Shown: positions 43,939-53,275, counted from the stretch's first letter. The stretch is 64,000 nucleotides of DNA from Bradyrhizobium sediminis (GCF_018736085.1 NZ_CP076134.1:4350501-4414500), one strand, 5' to 3'. Notes: generated by a model from the letters alone, not told the origin. Program-made: numbers and translations.

Positions 43939-44198
43939 TTCTCGACTCCGGGAACCAGTTTGCCGTTTTCGATATGCGCCGGGATGTAGGTCGAATTCGG
44001 CGGCGCGCCGGAAAAATGCGCCAGCAGCACGAAACTGACCACCACCAGCAGCAGCGAGCCGATCATAAGCTTGGCGATGACATGCATCGGCCATGACGCC
44101 TGCACCAGCAGTCCGGAACGTGTCGCAATCAGGAACGCCGCATAGACCGCGAACGGGATCAGGAAAATGCCGATCTCCGTGAGAACCGGACGGATCAT
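43935..44198 (-). CDS. DUF6111 small membrane protein
   Basis: 87 residues with two membrane segments (EIGIFLIPFAVYAAFLIAT and VIAKLMIGSLLLVVVSFVLLAHF) and a conserved short tail (PPNSTYIPAHIENGKLVPG). The tail and order match the DUF6111 family of alphaproteobacteria. Function unknown. It overlaps both neighbours by 4 bp (ATGA-type junctions), so its expression is coupled to the Nudix and pcnB genes. Confidence 0.85.
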   Translation of the reverse strand: MIRPVLTEIGIFLIPFAVYAAFLIATRSGLLVQASWPMHVIAKLMIGSLLLVVVSFVLLAHFSGAPPNSTYIPAHIENGKLVPGVEK

Positions 44199-44866
44199 GT
44201 GAGGCAGATCCGCTCGTACAGCACCCGCAGGATTCCCGCGGTGGCGCCCCAGATGTAGCGCTCGGCGAACGGCATCGCGTAATAGGAACGCTCCATGCCG
44301 CGGAATTCCTTGCTGTGCACCTGGTGGTTGGCCGGGTCCATCAGGAACGCCAGCGGCACCTCGAAGGCATCGTCCACTTCCGACTTGTTGATGCTCAGCC
44401 TGAAGCCCGGCTTCACCCGCGCCACCATCGGCAGGATGCGAAACCCGAATCCGGTCGCGTAGAGGTCAAGATAGCCGATCGGCTCGACGAATTTGCGGCT
44501 CAGGCCGACCTCCTCCTCGGCCTCGCGCAAGGCAGCGTCGAGCGGCGAAGCGTCGGTCGCGTCGATCTTGCCGCCGGGGAACGCGATCTGGCCGGCGTGA
44601 TCGTTGAGATGCGCCGCGCGCTGCGTCAGCAGCACCGTCGGCTGCGGATGGTCCACCACCGGGATCAATACCGCGGCCGGCCGCACCGGCTGTTCGCGCG
44701 CGATGATCTCCAGCATGCGATCGGTGCCCTGATCGCCGCTCTTCGGGATGATGTTGGGATCGACCAGGCCCGGCGGCACGTCGAAGCCCAGCCGCGCGCG
44801 GCTGCGATCGAAAAACTCCGCCGAGTTGATCGCGGCAGGATCGCTCTTCAGCATCGGCTCGTTCAA
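44195..44866 (-). CDS. CoA pyrophosphatase (Nudix)
   Basis: 223 residues. The Nudix box is GGKIDATDASPLDAALREAE followed by EEVGL, with the upstream CoA-specific segment LLTQRAAHLNDHAGQIAFPGG. These features place it with NudL/YeaB-like CoA diphosphatases, which split CoA and acyl-CoA to phosphopantetheine and 3',5'-ADP. The C-terminus includes ERYIWGATAGILRVLYERI, common to the family. 4-bp overlaps on both sides tie it into the operon. Confidence 0.93.
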   Translation of the reverse strand: MNEPMLKSDPAAINSAEFFDRSRARLGFDVPPGLVDPNIIPKSGDQGTDRMLEIIAREQPVRPAAVLIPVVDHPQPTVLLTQRAAHLNDHAGQIAFPGGKIDATDASPLDAALREAEEEVGLSRKFVEPIGYLDLYATGFGFRILPMVARVKPGFRLSINKSEVDDAFEVPLAFLMDPANHQVHSKEFRGMERSYYAMPFAERYIWGATAGILRVLYERICLT

Positions 44867-45474
44867 AGCGCGCCCCTCACCTCGTCCGCATCCGCCATCG
44901 CAAAGAATTCGCCGCCGGATTCGATTCCGAACATCGGACGACCATCGACCACCCGCTCCTCGCCCATGTCAACCAGATCGTAGTACAGCGCCCGCGTCAC
45001 CTTGGCCCACAGATCGGCGCGGACATGCAGATAAGGCGTCAGCCCGCCGTCGGCGGCAGCCTCGAATCGCAAGCGGTGGGTGGAATCGCAAGCCACCCAG
45101 TCGTCGACATTGGTCCGGAAGCGCAACAGCCGGCCCCGGCCGTCGGTTTCCCTGGTCATCTCGACCGCGAGAAACGGCGCATCGTCGACGCGGATGCCGA
45201 CCTTCTCGACCGGAGTCACGAGAAAGTGCTTGCCGTCCTCGCGCTTGAGGATGGTTGAAAACAGCCGGACCAGCGCCGGCCGCCCGATCGGCGTCCCCAT
45301 GTAGAACCACGTACCATCGCCGGCGATTCGCATGTCGAGATCGCCGCAGAACGGCGGATTCCAAAGATGCACCGGGGGCAGTCCCTTTCCGGCAGGGCTG
45401 GTATTCGCAGCCTGCGTAGCCGCCGCGGTCAGTCCTTCGAGGTCCTGACGGGTGGTCTGCCCTTGCTTCGCCAT
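44863..45474 (-). CDS. DUF1285 domain protein
   Basis: 203 residues from ATG 45474 (MAKQGQTTRQDLEG). The body PPVHLWNPPFCGDLDMRIAGDGTWFYMGTPIGRPALVRLFSTIL, then FLVTPVEKVGIRVDDAPFLAVEM and LRFRTNVDDWVACDSTHRLRF, is the DUF1285 pattern. Its molecular role is unknown. It leads the minus-strand operon and is divergent from moxR at 45778. The ATG at 45474 is chosen because the longer frame upstream lacks conserved sequence. Confidence 0.9.
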   Translation of the reverse strand: MAKQGQTTRQDLEGLTAAATQAANTSPAGKGLPPVHLWNPPFCGDLDMRIAGDGTWFYMGTPIGRPALVRLFSTILKREDGKHFLVTPVEKVGIRVDDAPFLAVEMTRETDGRGRLLRFRTNVDDWVACDSTHRLRFEAAADGGLTPYLHVRADLWAKVTRALYYDLVDMGEERVVDGRPMFGIESGGEFFAMADADEVRGAL

Positions 45475-45777
45475 TGTTTGCCCTGACTCTGACGCTCGAT
45501 TTGGCACGATTGGTGCAAGTCCGGTGGTGTTCGTCCCGGACGAGTTCCGCCCGTCGATTCCCGGATCAGGTCGCCACATCGTGATGCCGTTCATACCCCG
45601 AAATGCCGATAAAGTGGGGATAGTTTAATTCAACGAATACATGGCCTTCGCATAAGTTTAGCATGGGGTTGGCGGCATGATCGCGCAAGCGGCGGCGTTT
45701 CATGCACGGCTTTCCACGCGACGCTTTCCACGTAAGGGCTGCTTTCCACGTAAGGGCTTGGGTCCAGGGAGAACCAG
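45475..45777. other. Divergent promoter region of the DUF1285 operon and moxR operon
   Basis: 303 bp with no gene. An AT-richer patch lies around 45595-45660. Tandem 18-bp repeats (45723-45758, partial unit at 45709) sit just before the moxR ribosome-binding site GGGAGAACCAG. Confidence 0.5.
45709..45758 (+). repeat. Tandem repeats in the moxR leader
   Basis: GCTTTCCACGTAAGGGCT occurs twice head-to-tail (45723-45740, 45741-45758), and its first ten bases occur once more at 45709. It is 20 bp before the moxR ATG. Confidence 0.85.
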
Positions 45778-46782
45778 ATGGCTGGCGCAGACGGTGTCGA
45801 AAAACTCGAGGACGTGATCGTGCGTTCGGCCGAACAGGTCGCCGGTCAGATCCGGGCAGCGAAGGATGCGATTTCCACCGTTATCTTCGGCCAGGACCGG
45901 GTGGTCGAAAACACCCTGGTGACGATCCTGTCCGGCGGGCACGCGCTGCTGATCGGCGTGCCCGGCCTCGCCAAGACCAAGCTGGTCGAAACCCTGGGGA
46001 TCACGCTCGGGCTCGACGCCAAGCGCATCCAGTTCACGCCGGACCTGATGCCGTCGGATATTCTCGGCGCCGAGGTGCTGGACGAGAGCAGTTCCGGCAA
46101 GCGCTCGTTCCGCTTCATCGCAGGTCCGGTATTCGCGCAATTGTTGATGGCCGACGAAATCAACCGCGCCAGCCCGCGCACCCAGTCGGCGCTGCTGCAG
46201 GCCATGCAGGAACAGCACATCACGGTTGCGGGCGCGCGCCATGATCTGCCGAAACCGTTCCACGTGCTGGCGACGCAAAACCCGCTGGAACAGGAAGGCA
46301 CCTATCCGCTGCCGGAAGCGCAGCTCGATCGCTTCCTGATGGAGATCGACGTCGACTACCCCGATCGCGACGCCGAGCGGCGCATCCTGTTCGAAACCAC
46401 CGGCGCCGAGGAGACGCTGGCCAAGGCCGCCATGAACGCCGAGATCCTCATCGCCGCGCAACGGCTGGTGCGGCGGCTGCCGGTCGGCGATTCCGTCGTC
46501 GAAGCGATCCTGTCGCTGGTGCGCTCCGCGCGTCCGGGAGACGAAGGCGGCGAGGCCGGCAAGCTGATCGCCTGGGGACCGGGTCCGCGCGCCAGCCAGT
46601 CGCTGATGCTCGCGGTCCGCGCCCGTGCATTGCTCGACGGACGCCTGGCGCCCTCGATCGACGACGTGCTCGATCTGGCGGAACCCGTTCTCAAGCACCG
46701 CATGGCGCTGACCTTCTCCGCCCGCGCCGAAGGTCGCACCATTCCCGACGTGATCAGGCAACTGAAGACCCGGATCGGTTGA
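45778..46782 (+). CDS. moxR: MoxR-family AAA+ ATPase
   Basis: 334 residues. Walker A GVPGLAKTK (60-68), Walker B LLMADEINRASPRTQSALLQAMQE, sensor LATQNPLEQEGTYPLPEAQLDRFLM and a C-terminal lid. MoxR ATPases act as chaperones that mature or insert partner complexes, usually with the adjacent DUF58/VWA proteins, as here. GGGAGAACCAG precedes ATG 45778. The stop overlaps the DUF58 ATG by one base (TGATG). It heads a four-gene operon running to 52601. Confidence 0.94.
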   Translation: MAGADGVEKLEDVIVRSAEQVAGQIRAAKDAISTVIFGQDRVVENTLVTILSGGHALLIGVPGLAKTKLVETLGITLGLDAKRIQFTPDLMPSDILGAEVLDESSSGKRSFRFIAGPVFAQLLMADEINRASPRTQSALLQAMQEQHITVAGARHDLPKPFHVLATQNPLEQEGTYPLPEAQLDRFLMEIDVDYPDRDAERRILFETTGAEETLAKAAMNAEILIAAQRLVRRLPVGDSVVEAILSLVRSARPGDEGGEAGKLIAWGPGPRASQSLMLAVRARALLDGRLAPSIDDVLDLAEPVLKHRMALTFSARAEGRTIPDVIRQLKTRIG

Positions 46783-47726
46783 TGGCCACGGAAATCGAGC
46801 ACCGAGGTGGAGAGATCACAGCAATCCGACGTGCCGATGGCGAAAGCCGAACGCTCGCCGCATCGCTGCCGCGCCTCGTGCTTGAAGCCCGCCGCATCGC
46901 CGCCAATGTGATCCACGGCCTGCATGGACGGCGGCGCGCCGGCGCCGGCGAGAGTTTCTGGCAATACCGCCGCTTCGTTTCCGGCGAGCCGTCGCAGAAC
47001 GTCGACTGGCGGCGCTCGGCGCGCGACGACCATCTCTATGTCCGCGAACAGGAATGGGAGGCCGCACATACGGTGTGGCTGTGGCCGGACCGTTCGCCGT
47101 CGATGGCCTTCGCCTCCAGACAGGCGCGCGACAGCAAGCTGGAACGCGGGCTGATCGTGAGCTTCGCGCTCGCCGAGCTATTGGTCGCGGGCGGCGAACG
47201 CGTCGGCATTCCCGGCCTGATGAATCCGACCGCGAGCCGCAGCGTGATCGACAAGATGGCGCAGGCGATGCTGCATGACGATACCGCGCGGCCCAGCCTG
47301 CCGCCGTCGTTCGTGCCCTCGGCGCTGGCCGAAATCGTGGTGCTGTCGGATTTCTGGTCGCCGATGTCCGAGATCAGAACCATCCTTGCCGGACTGTCGG
47401 CATCCGGCGCGCATGGCACGCTGGTGCAGATCGTCGACCCGGCTGAAGAAAGTTTCCCCTATTCCGGCCGCATCGAATTCGTCGAGCCGGAAGGCGGCGG
47501 CGTCATCACCGCGGGCCGCGCCGAACGATGGGCCAGCGATTACGTGGCCCGGGTGGCGCTGCATCGCGACGAGATTCGCGCCGAGACCAACAAGCTCGAC
47601 TGGTTGTTCTCGACCCATACCACCAGCCGCTCGGCCGCCGAACTGCTGCTGTTCCTGCATTCCGGCATGATGGTGAGCAAGGGCAGCGCGCGCGGCTCCA
47701 CCGTCAAAGTGGGGCGGCGGGCATGA
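46782..47726 (+). CDS. DUF58 protein with VWA-like MIDAS
   Basis: 314 residues from ATG 46782, which shares its A with the moxR stop. The DUF58 signature is RRRAGAGESFWQYRRFVSGEPSQNVDWRRSARDDHLYVREQEWE. WPDRSPSM then supplies DxSxS, the first metal-binding loop of a von Willebrand A fold; EIVVLSDFWSPM supplies the later Asp. DUF58 proteins pair with MoxR ATPases and BatA/B-like membrane partners in envelope-stress or complex-assembly modules. It overlaps the next gene by 4 bp. Confidence 0.92.
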   Translation: MATEIEHRGGEITAIRRADGESRTLAASLPRLVLEARRIAANVIHGLHGRRRAGAGESFWQYRRFVSGEPSQNVDWRRSARDDHLYVREQEWEAAHTVWLWPDRSPSMAFASRQARDSKLERGLIVSFALAELLVAGGERVGIPGLMNPTASRSVIDKMAQAMLHDDTARPSLPPSFVPSALAEIVVLSDFWSPMSEIRTILAGLSASGAHGTLVQIVDPAEESFPYSGRIEFVEPEGGGVITAGRAERWASDYVARVALHRDEIRAETNKLDWLFSTHTTSRSAAELLLFLHSGMMVSKGSARGSTVKVGRRA

Positions 47727-50527
47727 TCGCCGGGCTCCCCCTCTCGTTCGCCGAACCGTTCCTGCTGCTGGGCCTGCTGAGCCTGCCCGCGCTGTGGTGG
47801 CTGTTGCGGGTGATGCCGCCGAGGCCGCGGCGCATCGAGTTTCCGCCGACACGGCTGCTGTTCGACATCGCACCGAAGGAAGAAACCCCCTCGCGCACCC
47901 CATGGTGGCTGACCGCCTTGCGGCTCGCCGCCGCGGCGCTGGTTATCCTGGCCGCCGCAGGGCCGATCTGGAATCCGCAAACCGGGACCGCCGGCTCCAG
48001 CGCGCCGCTGGTAATCCTGCTCGACGACGGCTGGAGCGCGGCTTCGAGCTGGGACAGCAGGGTCAAGGCCGCCGACGAACTGATCGCGAATGCCGACAAC
48101 GACCGGCGCGGCGTCGCACTGGTGCCGCTGTCGGAGCCTGCCCGCGACATCACATTGATGCCGGGCGGCACGGCGCGGGTGGCGTTGCGCCAGCTGGCGC
48201 CCAAACCCTATTCGATCGAGCGGGTGGAAACCCTGCCCGCCATCGAGCGTTTCCTGAAAGCCACCGGCGACAGCGAAATCGCCTGGCTGTCCGACGGTGT
48301 CGATACCGGACGCGGACCGGAATTTCTCGAAGGCCTCGGCAAGGCGATCGGGGACCGTGCGCTGACCATTTACGACAGCGGCACCTCACCCCCGCTCGCC
48401 TTGGTCGCGGCCGAGAATGCCGCGGCGAAGATGACGGTGAAGGTGCTGCGCGCCGGCGGCGGCGGCATTGCCGCGGGCGTCGTGCGCGCGATCGACCAGA
48501 AGGGTTCGCCGATCGGCGAGGCGCGTTTCGGCTTCGCGCCGCAGGATCGCGAGACCGAAGCGTCGTTCGATCTGCCGGTCGAGTTGCGCAACGACATCGC
48601 GCGGCTCGAAATATCGGGCGAGCGGTCGGCCGGCGCGGTGCAACTGCTCGACAAGCGTTGGCGCCGCCGCGCCATCGGCGTCGTCACCGGATCGACCAGC
48701 GATACCGCGCAGCCGCTGCTCGCCTCGATGTTCTATCTCACCCGCGCGCTGGCGCCGTTCGCCGACGTGCGGCTGGGCGATCGCGGCGCGCCGCAACAGG
48801 CGATCACGCAGTTCCTCGACCAGAAGCTGCCGATGATCGTGATGGCGGATGTCGGCACGCTGTCGCCTGAAATTCGCGAGCGCCTCAACGCGTGGGTCGA
48901 ACAGGGCGGCGTGCTGGTGCGTTTCGCCGGGCCTCGTCTGGCGCAGGCCGACGACGATCTGGTGCCGGTCAAACTGCGCCGCGGCGGACGCAGCCTCGGC
49001 GGCAGCCTCACCTGGGAAAAGCCGCAGCATCTGGCGTCGTTTCCGGCCGACGGACCGTTCGCGGGCCTCGTGGTGCCGAAGGACGTCACCGTCAGCCGCC
49101 AGGTGCTGGCCGAACCGGATGCGGCGCTGGCGACCAGGAGCTGGGCCTCGCTGGAGGACGGCACGCCGCTGGTGACCGGCGAACATCGCGGCAAGGGCGT
49201 CGTCAGCCTGTTTCATGTCAGCGCCGACATGCGCTGGTCCGACCTGCCGATGTCCGGCAGCTTCGTCGAAATGCTGCGGCGGATCGTCGATGTGTCCGGC
49301 TACACCTCTACGCCCGGCGCGGGCGAAGCCAAGGTGGAAACGGTGGCGCCGCTGCGCACGCTCGACGGCTTCGGCGCGTTCGGGCCGCCGCCGTCGACGG
49401 CGAAGCCGCTGCCCGCCGACTTCCGCGACCGCGCCACGCCGGAACATCCGCCAGGCTTCTATGGTCCGGCCGATGGTCCGCTGGCGGTGAACGCGCTGGC
49501 CGCGGCCGACCGCATCGCGCCGCTCGATACCTCCTCGCTGCGCGCGCGGCACGCCAGCTACACCAATGCCGAGCCGCGCGATCTCAGGGGAATTCTGCTG
49601 GCGTCCGCGCTGGCGTTGTTCCTGATCGATGCCGTGATCGTCGCATTGCTCGGCGCCGGCATCGCTGCGCTGCTGCGGCGGCGCGCAGTGACGGCCGCAC
49701 TGGCCTTCGCCTTCGCCCTGTCGACGATGGTGGCGACGCCGTGGCCGGCGCAAGCCGACAATAACGACGATTTCGCCATCAAGGCGGTTTCGCAAACCCG
49801 GCTGGCGTATGTCGTCACCGGCAATGCCGACGTGGATTCCATCGTCAAAGCGGGCATGGCCGGGCTGACGCTGTTTCTGGCGCAGCGCACGGCGCTCGAG
49901 GCCGGGGACCCCGTCGGGGTGGATCCGGCGCGCGACGAACTGGCGTTCTTCCCGTTGATCTACTGGCCGGTGATGCCCGGCGCGCCAAAGCCGCCGCAGG
50001 ATGCCATCAACCGCATCGACGCCTACATGAAGCAGGGCGGCACCGTGATATTCGACACCCGCGACGCCATCGAGGCGCCGCCGGGGCCCAACGGCGCGTC
50101 GCAGACGCCGGGAATGCTGGCGCTGCGCAGCATCCTCTCCTCGCTCGACGTTCCCGAGCTCGAGCCGGTGCCGCGCGAGCACGTGCTGACCAAGACCTTC
50201 TATCTGCTGCGCGACTTTCCCGGCCGGTTCAGCTCGGGGCAGACCTGGGTCGAGACCTTGCCGCGCGACGAGGACGACGAGGCCGCCTCGAGGCCGGCCC
50301 GCGGCGGCGACGGCGTCTCGCCGATCATCATCACCTCGAACGATCTGGCCGGCGCATGGGCCCTGCGCCCGGACGGCCAGCCGATGCTGCCGCTGACGCC
50401 GGGCGAACCGCGGCAGCGCGAATTCGCCTTCCGCGCCGGCGTCAACATCGTGATGTACACGCTGACCGGCAACTACAAGGCCGACCAGGTGCATGCGCCG
50501 GCGCTGATCGAACGGCTCGGGCAGTAG
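47723..50527 (+). CDS. BatA-like N-terminus plus DUF4159 membrane protein
   Basis: 934 residues. Two N-terminal membrane helices (FLLLGLLSLPALWWLLRVMP and TALRLAAAALVILAAAGPIW) form the BatA/aerotolerance-regulator region. A degenerate VWA-like domain starts PLVILLDDGWSA, where the MIDAS DxSxS is lost. A central region looks like a class I amidotransferase-like fold (VMADVGTLSPEIRERLNAWVEQGGVLV). Further helices lie near 615-660, with a DUF4159 domain from about 700 (FFPLIYWPVMPG, then AYMKQGGTVIFDTRD). It is anchored in the inner membrane with a large periplasmic part. Function unknown, presumed partner of the MoxR/DUF58 proteins. Confidence 0.88.
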   Translation: MIAGLPLSFAEPFLLLGLLSLPALWWLLRVMPPRPRRIEFPPTRLLFDIAPKEETPSRTPWWLTALRLAAAALVILAAAGPIWNPQTGTAGSSAPLVILLDDGWSAASSWDSRVKAADELIANADNDRRGVALVPLSEPARDITLMPGGTARVALRQLAPKPYSIERVETLPAIERFLKATGDSEIAWLSDGVDTGRGPEFLEGLGKAIGDRALTIYDSGTSPPLALVAAENAAAKMTVKVLRAGGGGIAAGVVRAIDQKGSPIGEARFGFAPQDRETEASFDLPVELRNDIARLEISGERSAGAVQLLDKRWRRRAIGVVTGSTSDTAQPLLASMFYLTRALAPFADVRLGDRGAPQQAITQFLDQKLPMIVMADVGTLSPEIRERLNAWVEQGGVLVRFAGPRLAQADDDLVPVKLRRGGRSLGGSLTWEKPQHLASFPADGPFAGLVVPKDVTVSRQVLAEPDAALATRSWASLEDGTPLVTGEHRGKGVVSLFHVSADMRWSDLPMSGSFVEMLRRIVDVSGYTSTPGAGEAKVETVAPLRTLDGFGAFGPPPSTAKPLPADFRDRATPEHPPGFYGPADGPLAVNALAAADRIAPLDTSSLRARHASYTNAEPRDLRGILLASALALFLIDAVIVALLGAGIAALLRRRAVTAALAFAFALSTMVATPWPAQADNNDDFAIKAVSQTRLAYVVTGNADVDSIVKAGMAGLTLFLAQRTALEAGDPVGVDPARDELAFFPLIYWPVMPGAPKPPQDAINRIDAYMKQGGTVIFDTRDAIEAPPGPNGASQTPGMLALRSILSSLDVPELEPVPREHVLTKTFYLLRDFPGRFSSGQTWVETLPRDEDDEAASRPARGGDGVSPIIITSNDLAGAWALRPDGQPMLPLTPGEPRQREFAFRAGVNIVMYTLTGNYKADQVHAPALIERLGQ

Positions 50528-50537
50528 GGGCGAGAGC

Positions 50538-52601
50538 ATGCAATACAGCATCGCATTCACGCCCCTCGTTCCCAGTTACGTGCTGTGGTTCGCGCTGGCC
50601 GCCATCGCCGTGATCGCGGTGCTGCTGTTGCTCGGCCGCGCCCGGGGGGCGGCGGTGCGCGTGACCGCGCTGGCGCTGGTCTTGCTGGCGCTGGCCAACC
50701 CGTCATTCACCCGCGAGGACCGCGAGCCGCTGTCGTCGGTCGCCGCCGTCGTGATCGACAAGAGCCCGAGCCAGAATTTCGGCGAGCGCACCCGCGAAAC
50801 CGAAAAGGCGCGCGAGGCGCTGGTCGACAGCCTGAAGAAGATCCGGGGACTCGAGGTGCGCGTCGTCGAAGCCGGCCAGGCCGACGGCGAAACCGACGGC
50901 ACGCGGCTGTTCGGCGCGCTGGCCTCGGCGCTGTCGGACGTTCCGGTCGATCGCGTCGCCGGCGCCTTCCTGATCACCGACGGACGGGTGCACGACATCC
51001 CCGCCAATGCCGCGGCGGTCGGATTCCAGGCTCCCGTGCATGGGCTGATCACCGGGCGCAAGGACGAACGCGACCGGCGCATCGCGATCTCGGCCGCGCC
51101 GCGCTTCGGCATCGTCGGACAGGCCCAGACCATCACCTACCGGCTGGACGATCAGGGCGTCAGCGGCGACCGCGCCAGGGTCGTGGTGCGCCGCGACGGC
51201 GAAGTCATCAACGAACGCACCGTGCTGAGCGGCCAGACCGTTAATGTCGAGATCGACATCAAGCATGCCGGCCCCAACATCGTCGAGATCGAGGCTTCCC
51301 CGCTCGCCAACGAACTGACGCTGGTCAACAACCGCGCCGTGGTGGCAATCGACGGCGTGCGCGACAAATTGCGGGTGCTCCTGGTCTCCGGCGAGCCGCA
51401 TTCCGGCGAGCGCACCTGGCGCAACCTGTTGAAGTCCGACGCCAGCGTCGATCTCGTGCATTTCACGATTCTGCGCCCGCCGGAGAAGCAGGACGGCACA
51501 CCGATCAACGAACTCAGCCTGATCGCGTTTCCGACCCGCGAACTGTTCCAGCAGAAGATCAACGAATTCCAGCTGATCATCTTCGACCGCTACGCCCGCC
51601 AGGGCGTGCTGCCGATCGCCTATTTCGACAATATCGCGCGCTATGTGCGCGCCGGCGGCGCGGTGCTGGTGTCGGCGGGCCCGGACTACGCCTCGACCAC
51701 GAGCATCTGGCGCACGCCGCTGGATTCGGTGCTCCCGGCCGAACCGGTCGGCGTCACCGAGAAACCGTATTACGCGCATTTGAGCGACGCCGGCAAACGC
51801 CATCCGGTGACGCGCGGGCTGGAGGGCTCGGGCGCCGAGCCGCCGCGCTGGAGCCGGTTCTTCCGCACCGTCGAGACCCGCAACGCCATCAGCCCGCCCG
51901 TCATGACCGGTGCCGACGGCAAGCCGCTCTTGCTGCTGTCGCGGTTCGGCGAAGGCCGCGTCGCGCTGCTGTTGTCGGACCATATCTGGCTGTGGGCGCG
52001 CGGCTATGAGGGCGGCGGGCCGCACCTCGATCTGCTGCGGCGAACCTCGCACTGGCTGATGAAGCAGCCTGACCTCGACGAAGAAGCGTTGCGGCTTCAA
52101 ATCAGCGGCAAGGATCTGGTGGTGCTGCGCCAGACCATGGCCGACAGCGTGACGCCGGTGACCGTGACTTCGCCCTCAGGCGCAACGCGCGAGTTGACGC
52201 TGAGTGTCGGCGAACCCGGCACCTGGCGCTCGACCATCCCCGCCAACGAGCTCGGCCTCTGGCAGGCCACCGACGGCACGCTGAAAGCGCTGATCAATGT
52301 CGGTCCGACCAACCCCAAGGAGTTTTCGGAAGTCACGTCCACCACCGACATGCTGAAGCCGCTGGCGCAGGCCACCGGCGGCGACGCGCGGCGCGTGGTC
52401 GACGGCGCCAGCATCGACCTGCCGCGCATCGTGCCGGTGCGCGCATCCGGCATCTTCCGCGGCGACGGCTGGATGGGCGTGAAGATGCGCGACGCCAGCG
52501 TCGTCAAGGGCGTCGGCGTGCTGCCTGTCTTCGCCGGCCTGATCGGCCTGTTGCTGCTGCTCGGCGCGTTCGCCGCTACCTGGCTGCGCGAGGGACGCTG
52601 A
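50538..52601 (+). CDS. Large membrane protein of the MoxR operon (VWA/amidotransferase-like)
   Basis: 687 residues. Two N-terminal helices (VLWFALAAIAVIAVLLLLG, VTALALVLLALANPSF) precede AAVVIDKSPSQNF, whose DxSxS fits a MIDAS metal site, and GAFLITDGRVHDIP. A beta-rich middle (about 180-280) and a Rossmann-like region (LRVLLVSGEPHSGERTWRNLL, then YVRAGGAVLVSAGPDYAS) follow. The C-terminus is one helix (VLPVFAGLIGLLLLLGAFAATWL). It resembles its upstream neighbour in layout, so the two may form a heteromer. Eleven bases separate them. It is the last gene of the operon; the terminator-like repeat at 52607 follows at once. Function unknown. Confidence 0.85.
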   Translation: MQYSIAFTPLVPSYVLWFALAAIAVIAVLLLLGRARGAAVRVTALALVLLALANPSFTREDREPLSSVAAVVIDKSPSQNFGERTRETEKAREALVDSLKKIRGLEVRVVEAGQADGETDGTRLFGALASALSDVPVDRVAGAFLITDGRVHDIPANAAAVGFQAPVHGLITGRKDERDRRIAISAAPRFGIVGQAQTITYRLDDQGVSGDRARVVVRRDGEVINERTVLSGQTVNVEIDIKHAGPNIVEIEASPLANELTLVNNRAVVAIDGVRDKLRVLLVSGEPHSGERTWRNLLKSDASVDLVHFTILRPPEKQDGTPINELSLIAFPTRELFQQKINEFQLIIFDRYARQGVLPIAYFDNIARYVRAGGAVLVSAGPDYASTTSIWRTPLDSVLPAEPVGVTEKPYYAHLSDAGKRHPVTRGLEGSGAEPPRWSRFFRTVETRNAISPPVMTGADGKPLLLLSRFGEGRVALLLSDHIWLWARGYEGGGPHLDLLRRTSHWLMKQPDLDEEALRLQISGKDLVVLRQTMADSVTPVTVTSPSGATRELTLSVGEPGTWRSTIPANELGLWQATDGTLKALINVGPTNPKEFSEVTSTTDMLKPLAQATGGDARRVVDGASIDLPRIVPVRASGIFRGDGWMGVKMRDASVVKGVGVLPVFAGLIGLLLLLGAFAATWLREGR

Positions 52602-52606
52602 GCACA

Positions 52607-52707
52607 GAGCCTTTTCGGTTCTGATTAAATCAGAACCGAGGCTCCAGTTTTTTGTCTTGACGCGTTTTCTTTACGCGAGCCGGTATCCACTTCGCTCGAA
52701 AACGCTT
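52607..52707. repeat. Terminator-like repeat, family D copy 1
   Basis: GAGCC / GGCTC outer arms enclose CGGTTCTGATT-A-AATCAGAACCG and are followed by GTTTTTTG. TTGACGCGTTTTCTTTACGC and TATCCACTTCGCTCGAAAAC come next. It begins six bases after the MoxR-operon stop and should end that transcript. Copy 2 lies at 55791. Confidence 0.85.
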
Positions 52708-52800
52708 TGGCCACTCGCAGGCGTTGCGTGAATCACACAGGCTTGGCGAATTCGCTCCATCCGCCGATTGCCTACGGTTGACACCCCGCCGTCACCCCTG

Positions 52801-52817
52801 ATGTTATATTATAACAT
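52801..52817. promoter_or_regulatory. Zur box upstream of the zinc-uptake module
   Basis: ATGTTATATTATAACAT is a perfect palindrome with a single central base. It equals the core of the established Zur consensus (ATGTTATANTATAACAT). It lies 51 bp before the DUF2946 ATG, so zinc-bound Zur would repress that gene and the TonB receptor behind it. Confidence 0.82.
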
Positions 52818-52867
52818 TGGGGCGGACCGAGATGTCTTGGTCCCCCCGATGCAAGGCGTCTGTCGGC

Positions 52868-53275
52868 ATGAAGTGGTTCCGCTCGAACATCAAACACGGC
52901 TCGCGGCTGGCGCTGCTGGCGCTGGCGCTGCAGTTCGTGCTGCCGTTCGGGCATTTCCATGAGGCCGCGGCGCAGACGGCGCCGACAATTCAGTCGGTCG
53001 CGACGCAGTCCGACATTACTTCCGCCCTCGTCGCACCAGATGCAGCCGACAGCACTGCACAGCCTGCATCCCATCCGGAGCCCGACCGACAATCCGGCGA
53101 TGCCTGCGCGGTCTGCGCCGTCATCGCGCTGGCGCGCACGGCCCTGTTTGCGACGCCGCCGATCCTGCTGCTGCCGCAAGCGGTCGATTTTCTCCACCTG
53201 ACCACCGACGCCGAGTTCATCCATCTGAACTCCGCCCGGCTTGCCTTCCAGCCTCGCGCTCCCCCCGCCTCCTGA
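52868..53275 (+). CDS. DUF2946-family protein
   Basis: 135 residues from ATG 52868 (MKWFRSNIKHG). An N-terminal signal or anchor (LALLALALQFVLPFGHFHEAAA) ends in a short His pair. The C-terminal part has GDACAVCAVIALARTALF (C-x2-C followed by a helix) and a second hydrophobic stretch (TPPILLLPQAVDFLHL). This is the DUF2946 pattern, small membrane proteins often next to metal transporters. The CxxC and histidines suggest metal contact, not proven. It lies 51 bp downstream of the Zur box and 132 bp before the receptor gene. Confidence 0.82.
   Translation: MKWFRSNIKHGSRLALLALALQFVLPFGHFHEAAAQTAPTIQSVATQSDITSALVAPDAADSTAQPASHPEPDRQSGDACAVCAVIALARTALFATPPILLLPQAVDFLHLTTDAEFIHLNSARLAFQPRAPPAS

Noticed and set aside
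48386..50560. 724-residue open frame opposite the DUF4159 gene
   Set aside because: Shadow of a long high-GC coding region in phase; no motif and no start context.
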